Source of the DNA: Pseudomonas silvicola
GTDB lineage: Bacteria; Pseudomonadota; Gammaproteobacteria; Pseudomonadales; Pseudomonadaceae
Assembly: GCF_026651855.1 (NCBI RefSeq)
Contig: NZ_CP093280.1
Coordinates: forward strand, 6,222,501-6,286,500
Direction: 5' to 3'
Length of the DNA: 64,000 nt
Position 1 is the stretch's first letter, and every line of letters starts with the position of its first letter. The position numbers and the translations under genes are program-made. Below, in pieces: positions 16,526 to 25,976 of this stretch. Under the pieces are notes generated by a model. The model saw only the letters and a program-made list of their open reading frames with translations, was not told the DNA's origin and did not search any database.

Positions 16526-16620
16526 TCCGAAGACTCTGAATGATATTTCCTACACTGAAACAGGGCGGACATCCGTCGAACACCACTAATCAAGGAAAAC
16601 ACGCTTAAAGTGCCTCACTA

Positions 16621-17160
16621 GGTTCTGTATAAATCCCCCCCACGCTCATCCGATGCCCTTCGAGAGCCCGGATGGTGTAGAATCTGCATTCATCAAAGGA
16701 ACGAAATTCTGTGGTGGCAAAGCGTTACGAAATAAGGGATTAGGCTTAGGATGTGATCGCTCATCTCTTCATCGAAACCCATGGTCCGGAGCGGCTCCGC
16801 TTGACGACCGACAGACACTCGATCGCTTTCGATGCGCTACCAAACGGCCGCGTGGAGGTGCATGCCGGAACGCTTCAGCTCCTGGTCATCGGTTTATCAG
16901 CGGTTTTGGGTCTGGCGAAATCAGCTCTCGTTCGACTAGTTGGTTGAACGCCTGCATCCGAGACTGAATGAATAGGGACTGGTTGATTCGCGCACCTGGA
17001 TGATCGCCCCATGCTTTCCGTGCAATCCGAGCCTAATCAGGCGTCAGGAAAAAGGGACAAGACGAGCCTACTGCTCACGCTTTAGACCATCGCCTTGGCC
17101 GTCTGACCACCGAGATTCATACACTCTGCGACGCAAATGGCACCCCGCTATGCAGTGCCT
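16621..17160 (+). pseudogene. IS5-family transposase, left end and N-terminal two-thirds (decayed)
   Basis: The left inverted repeat GGTTCTGTATAAA begins at 16621 and resembles GGCTCTGTACGAA at 7548. The decayed frame starts near 16709 (VAKRYEIRD, two stops), continues DVIAHLFIETHGPERLRLTTDR, later ERLHPRLNE, a stop, and after frameshifts GQDEPTAHALDHRLGRLTTEIHTLCDANGTPL (positions about 17060-17160 given here in part). These are the helix and first catalytic-Asp regions of IS427-type transposases. The C-terminal third is missing. Sequence between about 17160 and the fimbrial gene at 17220 is unassigned. Confidence 0.75.
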
Positions 17161-17219
17161 ACACTGGCGCCGTCGTATCCGCAAGAATTTGCCATGAATA
17201 TGCGGCTACCGCCTCCCCC

Positions 17220-18218
17220 TCAAAACGCCACATCCACAATCACACTGTCCATATACGTCCCCGCCGGCGGCGTGGCCTGGTCGGTGTAGACCTTGGCGTT
17301 GTAATTGAACACCTGGCTGCCCGTCCCGGTGCCATTGCCTGGGTTCACCTCGGCATCACTGCTGTTGCGCCGCCCTGCCCCGGTGCTGCCCCACCGCACC
17401 GCGCCAGCGCCTTTGAACAGGTCATACGCCAGGTAGTTGCTGCCCGACACCATGCGCCTGCGGCCCCCGGCGCTGGCAGCCTGAGCGCCGTCGCTCAGCC
17501 CCACGGTGTAGGCGCTGCCCAGGGTGCAGGAGATGCTGACGCTGCTGTTCACCGTGGCGAAGCCGATCACCAGCGGCGCGCTGCCGAACGCCAGGTCCGG
17601 GGCGGTGATCTGGCAGTCGTTGGTCACCTGTAGGGTGACGGTCAGGGTGGCGGAGCCTGAGCCGATGTCCCGGCCAAGGCAGATGGCGCCGATGCCAATC
17701 CCCGAGCAATAGTTCCAGCTCCAGGCCAGGGTCAGGTCTTCGGTATAGAGGCCCGCTGGCACGTTGCTGCCCACCATGGTGCGCAGGTACAGCGGCACGG
17801 ATTTGGGTGTGCTGCTGCCCACCAGGCCTAGCAGGTCGATCAGCGAGTTGCGGGCGAAGTCGAACGGGGTACCGCGGGTGATGGGGTAGCTGGTGCTGTT
17901 GTTGGCGTACAGGGTGTAGCCGATGACCGCCCCACTGCTGCCCACCTGCAGGCCAGTCTTGCTGGAGGTGACGGTGAGGTAGAAGTGGTCGTTGGCCCCC
18001 AGCAGGGTCAGCAGCGAGCCGGTGCAGGTCAGGGCGCCGCTGGTGGTAGAGGTGGCCTGGACGGTGGTGCGCACCAGCACTGAACTGACCTGGCCGAAGG
18101 TGGGGGATACCGGCGCGGTGACGCTGCACAGGGCGTGGGCGGTGCTCGTGCAGAGCAGAAGCCCAAGGCCCAGCCCCCACAAGCCTGCAGAGCGATGAGA
18201 GAGCCACCCGGTCCTCAT
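17220..18218 (-). CDS. csuE: Csu-like fimbrial tip adhesin with two SCPU domains
   Basis: 332 residues with signal peptide (LGLGLGLLLCTSTAHA) and two spore-coat-U (SCPU) domains: the N-terminal one about residues 30-185, the C-terminal one about 190-332 beginning VTNDCQITAPDLAFG and ending MDSVIVDVAF. This two-domain layout is that of CsuE, the tip adhesin of archaic chaperone-usher pili, in which the N-terminal domain contacts surfaces and the C-terminal one is the pilin. The ATG at 18218 overlaps the usher stop. It is the last gene of the operon, and an IS5 remnant begins just beyond it. Confidence 0.88.
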   Translation of the reverse strand: MRTGWLSHRSAGLWGLGLGLLLCTSTAHALCSVTAPVSPTFGQVSSVLVRTTVQATSTTSGALTCTGSLLTLLGANDHFYLTVTSSKTGLQVGSSGAVIGYTLYANNSTSYPITRGTPFDFARNSLIDLLGLVGSSTPKSVPLYLRTMVGSNVPAGLYTEDLTLAWSWNYCSGIGIGAICLGRDIGSGSATLTVTLQVTNDCQITAPDLAFGSAPLVIGFATVNSSVSISCTLGSAYTVGLSDGAQAASAGGRRRMVSGSNYLAYDLFKGAGAVRWGSTGAGRRNSSDAEVNPGNGTGTGSQVFNYNAKVYTDQATPPAGTYMDSVIVDVAF

Positions 18219-20578
18219 TGGCACACCAACGGCCCCAGCAACGGCACATCACCGTGCTGCGCCACGTCCAGGTCGAACTGCACACGGCACTGGCTGCCAT
18301 CGCCGCGGGTCACCAGCAGGCTGTTGTGGGCCTCGAGATTTTCCAGGTAGACCAGGCCGTCCCACCCCACCACCGTGCGGCCGCCGCTTTGCTCATGCAG
18401 CACATTGCTGCCCAGGGCCAGCTCTTGCCTGTTGGCATCGACCAGGACCAGGCTGGCCGCCACCACCCGCGTCAGTGGAAATTCCACCAGGTAGCCGCTG
18501 CCTCGGCGTACCGCCACCCGCTGTTCCACCGAGGGGCTGCGCACGTTGGCCGGCAGGTTGAGGGGGTCGATCTCGTATTTGCCGCGGTAGTAGCCACTGG
18601 TCCACGGCACCAGCAGGTGGCCGCCGCTGTCGGTGGCGCCCACGCGCTGGTTTTCGTAGTTCACCGGGATGCCCGCGTAACCGTCGGTGCTGACCAGCAC
18701 GAAGGCGTCGTCGATGCGGTTGGCGGCGTACACGCCGCCGTCCATCCACACCAGCGAGCCGCTGGCGTCAGCCCATTTGGTCGTCTGATCGCCCGTGCCG
18801 TACGCACCAGCCTGCAGTTGCACCGACTGCAGGCGCCACGTCAGGTCGGCTTGCCGGTAAGTGGGCTGGTCACCTGTCGCGTAGCCCAGGTTGTAGCCCA
18901 GGCCGCCCTCGGTAGGCACGGCATGACTGTAGTTGACCCGCTGCTGCGTCTGGCCCTGCTGGTTGCGCTCGATACCCAGGCTGAGGTTGCCGCGCAGGTC
19001 GATGGGGATCACTACCTGGGCCTGGACCGCCCAGGTGCTGGCGCCGACCTCGTGGTTGGCCGACAGGTAGAAGCTGCTGTTGCCCCACAGTGGTTTGCTC
19101 CAGGTGAGGTTGAGCAAGCGGGTGCGCGAGGCATCGCCGGCGCGCACGTCGAAATAGCCGGCGCCCAGGCTGCCATAGCGTTCCAGGTTGACGCTGAAGG
19201 TCACCTGTTCGCTGCGCTGGCTCATGCGCGTGTAGGGCGCGTCCACCAGGGTCAGGTCGGCGTAATCATCGCGCCGTTGCAGGCGCTGGTAATTGAAGCT
19301 CCAGCGCGGGCTGCTGTACTGGTAACCCAGGCTGTACTGCTGGCCGCCGAGGCCATCGTACCGGCTCTGGCTGACGGCGCTGTTCAGTACCCCAAAGGTC
19401 CCCAGGCGCAGGTTGCCCCCTACCCCGGCCAGGCTCAGCGACTGGGCCGCCTCGGCGTGGCCTTCCAGGGTGAAGGCGTCGGTGAGGCCATAGCGCACGC
19501 TGCCGGTGGTCGCCCCCGGGCCGTAGGCGAAATCGCGCAGGCCGTAGTCGCGGCGCACGCTGCCGGCCGCCACGGAGAAGTCCATCAGGCCTTTCTGCAG
19601 CAGCGTGCTGGTGACGTAGAACGGCAAGGTGGTGGAGACCTGCCGGCCCAGCGCATCGGTGGTCACCACCACCGCTTCCCCGGCGCCATTGATGTAGGGC
19701 ACGTTGGTGAGGGTGTAGGGACCCGGTTGCAGCTCCGCGCTGGTGGCCTTGTAGCCGTTGATGAACAGGTCTACCGAGGAGGGTACCGCGGCTTCACCGG
19801 CGAAGGCAGGCAGCGGGTACGTCACCAGGTCCGGGCGCACCGAGAAGTCGCGCGACAGTTGCACCCCACCCAGGCGTATCGAATTGCTCCAGGGCAGCGA
19901 ACCACTGACCAGGTCACCGGCTTCCAGGGTCAGTAGCCTGTCATCGTCGCTGTAACGCCATGTGGTGTCGTAGCGGCGAAAGCGGCTGGTGTCGGCATAG
20001 GCCGTGCCGCCCAGGTTCTGGCGGAACTGGCCGGTGGTCGACAACGTACCCCAGCCATCGAACACCCGCAGTTCGTTGTAGGCGGCCAGGTAGCGGCCCT
20101 GGTCATCGGTGTCGTTGAGGTACAGGTCATAGTTGAACAGCGCGCCAAAACTGCTCATGGCCTGGGTGCGCGGGTAGGCCTGGGTGCTGCCGATGCGCTG
20201 CGCCGGCAGCCAGTCCGGGGGTACTTGCAGCAATAGGCGCTGGCCTTGGCTGTCGTAGTCGGTGTGCAGGCCACGCACACCGTCCAGGGCAACTTCCGGG
20301 CCGGTCACGCCGGGCAGCTTCAGGCCGCTGGCCTGCAGGTCGGCCAGAGGCAGGTACAACTGCCCGGCGCGCTGCTGCACCTGTACCACGCGGCCGGTGC
20401 TCATCTGGTTGACCACCAGTTCCAGGTACAAGGGCGCATCAGCCACGGCCTCCAGGCCCGTGGGTGGTGGGGGCAGTTCGCCGGCCAGGCTGGCGAAGGG
20501 GTACAGCAACCAGCCCAGGGCCAGCCAGGGGCGCCGCAAACGGCATGACGGGTGCGCTCCTGCGCTGGGCCGGGTCAC
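18215..20578 (-). CDS. csuD: Fimbrial outer-membrane usher (CsuD/PapC family)
   Basis: 787 residues with an N-terminal hydrophobic leader (WLALGWLLYPFASLA) and the usher layout: N-terminal chaperone-binding domain, a long beta-barrel with plug (DLFINGYKATSAELQPGPYTLTN region) and C-terminal domains ending in VCQ. It translocates and polymerises the SCPU subunits. There is no good ATG; GTG 20578 is the only plausible in-frame start after a stop about 45 bases upstream, and its ribosome binding site is weak. The length is normal for the Csu-type usher. Confidence 0.88.
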   Translation of the reverse strand: MTRPSAGAHPSCRLRRPWLALGWLLYPFASLAGELPPPPTGLEAVADAPLYLELVVNQMSTGRVVQVQQRAGQLYLPLADLQASGLKLPGVTGPEVALDGVRGLHTDYDSQGQRLLLQVPPDWLPAQRIGSTQAYPRTQAMSSFGALFNYDLYLNDTDDQGRYLAAYNELRVFDGWGTLSTTGQFRQNLGGTAYADTSRFRRYDTTWRYSDDDRLLTLEAGDLVSGSLPWSNSIRLGGVQLSRDFSVRPDLVTYPLPAFAGEAAVPSSVDLFINGYKATSAELQPGPYTLTNVPYINGAGEAVVVTTDALGRQVSTTLPFYVTSTLLQKGLMDFSVAAGSVRRDYGLRDFAYGPGATTGSVRYGLTDAFTLEGHAEAAQSLSLAGVGGNLRLGTFGVLNSAVSQSRYDGLGGQQYSLGYQYSSPRWSFNYQRLQRRDDYADLTLVDAPYTRMSQRSEQVTFSVNLERYGSLGAGYFDVRAGDASRTRLLNLTWSKPLWGNSSFYLSANHEVGASTWAVQAQVVIPIDLRGNLSLGIERNQQGQTQQRVNYSHAVPTEGGLGYNLGYATGDQPTYRQADLTWRLQSVQLQAGAYGTGDQTTKWADASGSLVWMDGGVYAANRIDDAFVLVSTDGYAGIPVNYENQRVGATDSGGHLLVPWTSGYYRGKYEIDPLNLPANVRSPSVEQRVAVRRGSGYLVEFPLTRVVAASLVLVDANRQELALGSNVLHEQSGGRTVVGWDGLVYLENLEAHNSLLVTRGDGSQCRVQFDLDVAQHGDVPLLGPLVCQ

Positions 20579-20640
20579 GGCCGCTTTGGGTCCATGGATG
20601 GACGGTCTCCCTTGTCAGGCAGGGCATGTGGCGAACCGGG

Positions 20641-21408
20641 TCAATGCGCCGGCGCCAGGGGCTGGAGTGCCTCGGCGCCATTGATGCGCCCTTGCAGCAC
20701 TGAAACCTGGGCGACCGGTTCGGGTATCGGCCAGCGCATGCTGGCGCCAGGCAGCACATAGCCCAGCAAACCTTCACCCAACGGCCGATACTGGGCGCCC
20801 TCCTGGGCTACCACGTCGGTGAGGCGCGCATGTACCGGCCCCTGGTTGCGGATCTCGACGAAACGCTTCTGGCCTTCGCTCACCGTGCGCCAGGTCAACG
20901 CCGGGGCGCCTGCGGTCTGGGGGTCACGCTCGCGGCTGGGGTCGGGTTTGCTCCACAACCCCGCGCCATAGGCGAACAGCGGCACTGAATAGCGCATCTG
21001 GAAACGGATGGCCGCGGCAGTCTTGCCCTGGCCGTCCTGCCCTGGCGCCTGGGCAGCGGGAATTTCGTCGATGATGATGCGGTAGGCCAGCTCCTGGCCT
21101 GGCGGCACTTCCCGGGTGCGGGTCAGTCGCACCAATTGCTTCTGTCCCGGCTCGATGTGCGCCACCGGCGGGCTGCCGATCACGTCGCGCTGGTTCTGGT
21201 ACTGGTCGTCGAAGCCGGTCTGGTTCCAGGCGAACACACGGATTTGCAGGTTGGCGGCTTCGGTGCCGCGGTTTTCCAGCCAGAGCGCACTGGCCTGCTG
21301 ATCGGCCTCAAGCACCGGATCGATGGGCCAGATCAATACCGAACTGGCCGCCTGGGCCGTGAACGGCAACCACATTGCACATACTGCACTTGCCCAGCAA
21401 CGCCACAT
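20641..21408 (-). CDS. csuC: Periplasmic pilus assembly chaperone (CsuC-like)
   Basis: 255 residues with signal peptide (CAMWLPFTAQAA), an immunoglobulin-like N-terminal domain (SVLIWPIDPVLEADQQASALWLENRG) with the donor strand region IRFQMRYSVPLFAYG, and a second domain ending near residue 250. It holds SCPU subunits by donor-strand complementation and passes them to the usher. It lies 62 bp before the usher gene in the pilus operon. Confidence 0.88.
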   Translation of the reverse strand: MWRCWASAVCAMWLPFTAQAASSVLIWPIDPVLEADQQASALWLENRGTEAANLQIRVFAWNQTGFDDQYQNQRDVIGSPPVAHIEPGQKQLVRLTRTREVPPGQELAYRIIIDEIPAAQAPGQDGQGKTAAAIRFQMRYSVPLFAYGAGLWSKPDPSRERDPQTAGAPALTWRTVSEGQKRFVEIRNQGPVHARLTDVVAQEGAQYRPLGEGLLGYVLPGASMRWPIPEPVAQVSVLQGRINGAEALQPLAPAH

Positions 21409-21452
21409 AACCTTACCCCACCCTGCCCTGCCCCTTCGACTGCCGTCCCGGT

Positions 21453-21956
21453 CTACCAGGACAACTCCACTTGCAACACATCGCTGTAACTGCCAGCCGG
21501 CAGGTTGCCTGGCAGGCTCAACCGGCCGTAGATCGGCAGGCTGATGTTGGTTGAATCGGCATAGGCCACCGTCACGCTCTGGCTGATCCCCAGGCTCTGG
21601 CTGTAGGCCGCGTCGCGGTACAACTGGTAGGCCAGCAGCGCGCTACCGGCCTTGAGGTTGCGCGACGTGCCGGCATTCTGGCCGCCATCCACCTTCATGT
21701 TCAGGGTGACCCCGGGCGTGCACTGCAGCGTGACGCCAGTTCCCGGTACCGCTGCCGTGGCCGTGCCGGTGGCCAGCGCCGACCAGCTGCCGAAATTCAG
21801 GGTGCCGTAGTTGCTGCCCCCGCCCACCACCAGGCAGCCAGTGCTGACGGTGGCGCTCACCTGGAAACTGCTGGACGTGGCAGCGTCCAGCGGCCAGGGC
21901 GCGGCCAGGCCCGCCAGCGCCAGCCCGCCTGCGAGCACTCCCTGTGCCAGGCTCAT
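21453..21956 (-). CDS. SCPU-domain pilus subunit 4
   Basis: 167 residues: signal peptide (LAGGLALAGLAAPWPLDA), then one spore-coat-U domain with paired cysteines (STGCLVVGG; VTLQCTPG) and the ending SYSDVLQVELSW, which supplies the last strand. It starts three bases after the stop of the preceding subunit gene. It is one of four small subunits before the chaperone; Csu of Acinetobacter has three. Confidence 0.85.
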   Translation of the reverse strand: MSLAQGVLAGGLALAGLAAPWPLDAATSSSFQVSATVSTGCLVVGGGSNYGTLNFGSWSALATGTATAAVPGTGVTLQCTPGVTLNMKVDGGQNAGTSRNLKAGSALLAYQLYRDAAYSQSLGISQSVTVAYADSTNISLPIYGRLSLPGNLPAGSYSDVLQVELSW

Positions 21957-21959
21957 GGC

Positions 21960-22508
21960 TCAGAAGGTCAGCTCGACCGCGACCGTGTCGGTGTAGGTGC
22001 CCGCCGGTAGCCCGGCCACGCCGGTGGCCTTGCCGTAGAGGTTGACGGTCTGGGCCACGCCGGTGCTGGTGGCCAGGCTGATGGTCCCGTCGATGGCCAG
22101 CAGGTTGGAGAAACCGGTGTCGGTGAAGAAGTCATAGGGCACGAAATGCCCTGCGCCGTCGGCCAGTGCACGGGTACCGCCGGTGGCCTGGCCGTCATGG
22201 GTGCCTCCGCGCACCTTGATCACCGGCGCGGTGCCCGATGAGCACAGGATGGACATGGCCCCACCACCGCCGCTGAGCACCTGGCTGCTGGCCTGGGTAA
22301 ACAGGCTGCTGGTGGTGCCGAAGTTCAAGGTACCGAAATTGAGGTTGGTGCTGCCGGCCACGCCGTTGACCTGGCAACTGCTGGTCAGCACCAGGCTGGC
22401 GGTCACCTGGCCTGTGACGGTGGTAGCCGCCTGGGCGGCCGGGATCAAAACCAGCCACAAAGCCAGGGCGGGCAAGCTTGCGGCAGTACGTAGAACCTGT
22501 GCGTGCAT
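21960..22508 (-). CDS. SCPU-domain pilus subunit 3
   Basis: 182 residues with signal peptide (LPALALWLVLIPAAQA) and one SCPU domain (LTSSCQVNG; SILCSSG; ending TYTDTVAVELTF). It has a strong AAGGAG site before ATG 22508. It has the longest and most Ala/Ser-rich sequence of the four small subunits, so it is a candidate for the major pilin (CsuA/B role); this is inference. Confidence 0.85.
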   Translation of the reverse strand: MHAQVLRTAASLPALALWLVLIPAAQAATTVTGQVTASLVLTSSCQVNGVAGSTNLNFGTLNFGTTSSLFTQASSQVLSGGGGAMSILCSSGTAPVIKVRGGTHDGQATGGTRALADGAGHFVPYDFFTDTGFSNLLAIDGTISLATSTGVAQTVNLYGKATGVAGLPAGTYTDTVAVELTF

Positions 22509-22525
22509 GATTCACTCCTTGTTCG

Positions 22526-23053
22526 TTACCAGTCCAGAGTCACTCGCAGGGTGTCGCTGTAAACCCCGGCCGGCAGCGCGCTGGTGTTGGCCACCACGGC
22601 ACCGAAGATGGGGATGGGAATCTGCCCGTCGCGGTTGACGGCAAAGGTTTTCTGCTCGCCAATGGAATAGCGCTCGGTGCCGGCGGCATTCAGGTAGAGC
22701 TGATACGCAATGGTTCTGCTGCCATTGCTCAGGCGCCGGGTGGTGCCGTCGCCGTTGGTGCCACCGTCGATGGTCACGCTGAACCCGGTGACCGACGGGT
22801 TGCAGGCCACCTGCAGGGCATTGCTGCCACTGCTGACGCTGGCGCCGATGGGGGCGGTCCAGGTCGGGCCCTGGTCGCCAAAATCAAGGTTGCCCATGCT
22901 GCCGCTGGGCAAGGTGCTGCCTGCGCTACTGACCTCGCAGCCGGCGGTGATGGTCAGGCGCGCCTGGATCTGCCCGCTGAGCGCCGACACGGCGGGGTCG
23001 GCCACGGCGCTGGTGGCGATCAGGGTGGCGCTCAGCGCCAGGCGCACGCTCAC
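22526..23053 (-). CDS. SCPU-domain pilus subunit 2
   Basis: 175 residues: signal peptide (RLALSATLIATSAVA), SCPU domain with ITAGCEVSS and LQVACNPS cysteines and the ending VYSDTLRVTLDW. The GTG start at 23053 overlaps the stop of the first subunit gene (GTGA), so the two are translationally coupled; a longer open frame to 23332 lies inside that gene and is not used. Confidence 0.82.
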   Translation of the reverse strand: MSVRLALSATLIATSAVADPAVSALSGQIQARLTITAGCEVSSAGSTLPSGSMGNLDFGDQGPTWTAPIGASVSSGSNALQVACNPSVTGFSVTIDGGTNGDGTTRRLSNGSRTIAYQLYLNAAGTERYSIGEQKTFAVNRDGQIPIPIFGAVVANTSALPAGVYSDTLRVTLDW

Positions 23054-23574
23054 CACGAGACCGTCACTTTCAGCAGGTCGCTGTACTGACCGGCGCGGGG
23101 CACCTGGGCCAGCGGTTCGATGCGGGCGTACAGCGGCAATTCGAGGGTGCCGGTGGCGGGGACGCGCCCGCTCAGAGGTTGGTCCACGGCAAACGGCACA
23201 CGCCGGGCCGGGTCGCTGTACAACCGGTAGGGAATGGGCCGGGCGCCATTGGCGACCAGGTAGCGAACCTCGCCCACCCCTCCGTGCTGGCCGCCGTCCA
23301 CTTGCACCTGGTAAGCGGTATCGGGGTTGCATTCCAGGCGTGGCAAGCGGGTGGCCGGCAGTTCGGCGGACAACGGACCGCCAGGCGCATCCAGCCGAGC
23401 GGTGCTACCGAAGTCCAACACCCCCAGGCTCTGCGGCCCGGCGTCACCGGGCTGGCCCAGCAACACGCAGCCGCGCTGCACGTTGACCCGTACCTCTACC
23501 TGCAACTGCTGGCTGGCCAGGGCCGCGTCACCGAGCATCAGGCCCAGCAACGCGACAATCGTTCGTCCGTTCAC
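23050..23574 (-). CDS. SCPU-domain pilus subunit 1 (first gene of the Csu-like operon)
   Basis: 174 residues from a GTG at 23574 with AGGA eight bases upstream; a hydrophobic leader (TIVALLGLMLGDAALA) follows. One SCPU domain: VQRGCVLLG, PRLECNPDTAYQVQV and the ending QYSDLLKVTVSW. The frame stays open upstream to 23763 but the extension lacks a signal peptide. It is the least conserved of the four small subunits by eye. Confidence 0.8.
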   Translation of the reverse strand: MNGRTIVALLGLMLGDAALASQQLQVEVRVNVQRGCVLLGQPGDAGPQSLGVLDFGSTARLDAPGGPLSAELPATRLPRLECNPDTAYQVQVDGGQHGGVGEVRYLVANGARPIPYRLYSDPARRVPFAVDQPLSGRVPATGTLELPLYARIEPLAQVPRAGQYSDLLKVTVSW

Positions 23575-23900
23575 TTCCTCAATCCTTTCGAGGCGCTCAT
23601 CCGTGAAGTGCAGGCTAGCAGCCGAGACGCAAGTTGCCACCTTGGTCAGCATATTGATACCTGGCGAGACCACGCCGGGCGCGGGGTACCGCCTGGAACG
23701 CGGTGGCTTCTTGTCTATTCTGATGCGTGACCAGCCGGCCACGAGTTTCATCATAAGCAGCACGATGAATCGATTCAGCCAGCCGCTTGTCCTACCTTCG
23801 TACTGGCCCTGTCAAGTCTCGACCCGCCAGGTCGATGCAGTGGATGAGGCACGCACCTGTTCACCTTTTTTTCTCTCTGCCGCCTATAGGTCCCGACCCG
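23575..23900. other. 326-bp divergent intergenic region
   Basis: It separates the pilus operon (minus) from the FIST chemoreceptor gene (plus) and must hold both promoters. I see no clear sigma-28, sigma-54 or operator consensus and no gene. Confidence 0.5.
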
Positions 23901-25931
23901 ATGAACCCCTTCCGCTTTCTCCGTCAGGCTGCATCGGCCGCCCCCGGGACCGCCAGTGTGGTGAGTACCTTCAGCAGCCTGGCAAGCAACCTCCAGGCTG
24001 TGCACCTGACCCCGACCTTCATTGCCGGTTTCGTTTCGCCGCACCTGGACCTGGACGCTGTTGCGCGCCAGGTGCGCCAGCGTTTTCCCCAAGCCACCCT
24101 GAGCCTGTGCACCACGGCGGGCGAGCTGACCAGCGCCAATGACAGCCTGTATTGCGCCGCACAGGGCAACTGGGACCGGATCGTACTGCAACTGTTCGAC
24201 GCCAGCCTGATCGCCGCCGCCGAGCTGGTCAGCGTGCCGCTGCTCAGCGAAGACATCCGTGGCAACGGCAAGCGCCTGAACATGCGCGAGCGTATCGACA
24301 AGCTGGTGGGCGAGCTCAAGCGCACCCGCGTGAACCTGCCGCTCGACAGCCGCGACACCCTGGCCTACGTGCTGTTCGACGGGCTGTCGGCCTCCGAATC
24401 ATTCTTCATGGAAGCCTTGTACGAGTCGGGCCGGTTTCCGTGCCTGTTCGTCGGCGGCTCTGCCGGTGGCAAGGACGACTTCCAGAAAACCCTGCTGCAC
24501 GATGGCCAGCGCAGCTACCAGAACCACGCCCAGATCGTGTTCCTCAAGTGCGCGCCGCAGGTTCGGTTCGGCGTGTTCAAAAGTCAGAACTTCGAACCCA
24601 CGCCGCTATCGTTCAGCGTGCTGACGGCGTCCCTGGAAGAACGCTATATCCACCAGGTGTTCGACGCCGCGGGCAACATCAAGACCATGGTCACGGCGCT
24701 GTGCGATGCATTCAAATGCGCGCCCAACCAGCTGGAGAAATACCTGGCCGAATACTCCTTCGCCATCCGCGTGGGCGAGGAACTGTTCGTGCGCTCCATC
24801 GCCCGCATCGACTATGCGCGGGAAACCATTCACCTGTTCTGCGACGTGGCACCCGGCGAGGAACTGGTGATGGTCAAACGCACCTCGCTGCGCGATGCCA
24901 CCCAGCGGGACTTCCAGCGTTTCCTGCAAGGCAAGGGCGGCCAGCCGGTGGTGGGCCTGCTGAACGACTGCATCCTGCGCCGCGCCAACAACGCCGGCAA
25001 ACTGGGGGAAATGACCGGGGTGTTCGGCGACGTGCCCGTGGCCGGTTTCTCGACGTTCGGCGAAATCCTGGGCCTGAACCTGAACCAGACCCTCACGGCG
25101 ATCTTCTTTTTCAAGGTAGCCAAAGGCGCGACCTTCAGCGATGACTACATCGACCGTTTCGCCAGCCACTATGGCGAATTCAAGGCGTTCTTCCTGCGCC
25201 GGCAAATCCAGAAACTGGCCGGCCTGAACCGCGTGGTGGTCAAGCAGATAGAGGCCTTCAAAGCCCACCACTACAGCAGCAGCCTGGACACCCAGGGCCT
25301 GGACGCCAGCGTGCAACCGGTGTTCAGCGGCCTGGCCGACCTGGGCACTGTGCTGTCCCAGGCCACCGAACAGCAGGAAGAAATCGCCCGGCAGTTGCAG
25401 CACTACTCCGGTGAGCTGCACCTGTCCATGGACGACCTGACCAGCACCATCGACCACCAGAACAGCGTCACCGCCCAGGCCGGCAGCACCGTTGCCGGGC
25501 TGTCCAGCCACGCCGACGAGGTGGTGGGCAGCGCCCGCGACCTGGCGCAATCGAGCCTGCGCATCCAGTCCATCGTGCAGGTCATCCAGCAGATCGCCGG
25601 GCAAACCAACCTGCTGGCCCTGAACGCCGCCATCGAAGCCGCCCGCGCCGGCGAAACCGGCCGAGGCTTTGCCGTGGTCGCGGACGAGGTGCGCAAACTG
25701 GCGGAAATCACCCGCAAGAACGCCGGGGAAATCGGTGTGGACATCGATGCATTGGCGGGGGAAATTCAGAAAGTCGCCTCCCAGATCGAGGAACAGTCCA
25801 GCTCGGTAGGCACGCTGAAGCAGCTGCTGGGCGACCTGGAAAACTCCAGCCGCATGACCGAGGGAACGTCGCAGCGCACCAAGAAGATCGCCGATACACT
25901 CACGGGGTTGACGCACCTGGATGGGCGCTGA
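23901..25931 (+). CDS. Soluble chemoreceptor with FIST sensory domain
   Basis: 676 residues with no TM segment. Residues about 30-390 are FIST_N and FIST_C domains ([27 protein letters not shown]), a fold thought to bind small molecules such as amino acids. Residues about 440-676 form the methyl-accepting coiled-coil domain with the conserved hairpin tip [20 protein letters not shown] and [14 protein letters not shown], so it can dock CheA/CheW. The domain is short on the C-terminal side of the tip, giving an asymmetrical signalling hairpin with no pentapeptide tether. I chose ATG 23901; upstream ATGs extend into non-conserved sequence. Confidence 0.88.
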   Translation: MNPFRFLRQAASAAPGTASVVSTFSSLASNLQAVHLTPTFIAGFVSPHLDLDAVARQVRQRFPQATLSLCTTAGELTSANDSLYCAAQGNWDRIVLQLFDASLIAAAELVSVPLLSEDIRGNGKRLNMRERIDKLVGELKRTRVNLPLDSRDTLAYVLFDGLSASESFFMEALYESGRFPCLFVGGSAGGKDDFQKTLLHDGQRSYQNHAQIVFLKCAPQVRFGVFKSQNFEPTPLSFSVLTASLEERYIHQVFDAAGNIKTMVTALCDAFKCAPNQLEKYLAEYSFAIRVGEELFVRSIARIDYARETIHLFCDVAPGEELVMVKRTSLRDATQRDFQRFLQGKGGQPVVGLLNDCILRRANNAGKLGEMTGVFGDVPVAGFSTFGEILGLNLNQTLTAIFFFKVAKGATFSDDYIDRFASHYGEFKAFFLRRQIQKLAGLNRVVVKQIEAFKAHHYSSSLDTQGLDASVQPVFSGLADLGTVLSQATEQQEEIARQLQHYSGELHLSMDDLTSTIDHQNSVTAQAGSTVAGLSSHADEVVGSARDLAQSSLRIQSIVQVIQQIAGQTNLLALNAAIEAARAGETGRGFAVVADEVRKLAEITRKNAGEIGVDIDALAGEIQKVASQIEEQSSSVGTLKQLLGDLENSSRMTEGTSQRTKKIADTLTGLTHLDGR

Positions 25932-25976
25932 TTTCACTCGGCGCCTCATTCCAGCAGGGAAGGCAGCGCCAGCCTT

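Noticed and set aside
16540-16565. Possible GacA-type upstream activating sequence before the island operon (TGTAGG-N6-CATTCA on the minus strand)
   Set aside because: Only part of each half-site matches TGTAAG/CTTACA, and such sites are known mainly upstream of rsm sRNA genes.
18218-19936. 572-codon plus-strand frame opposite the usher
   Set aside because: It is antisense to a well-supported usher; long antisense frames are common in GC-rich DNA.
24606-25949. 447-codon minus-strand frame opposite the FIST chemoreceptor
   Set aside because: It is a shadow of the receptor; the translation is Gly/Ala/Val/His-rich without domain resemblance.
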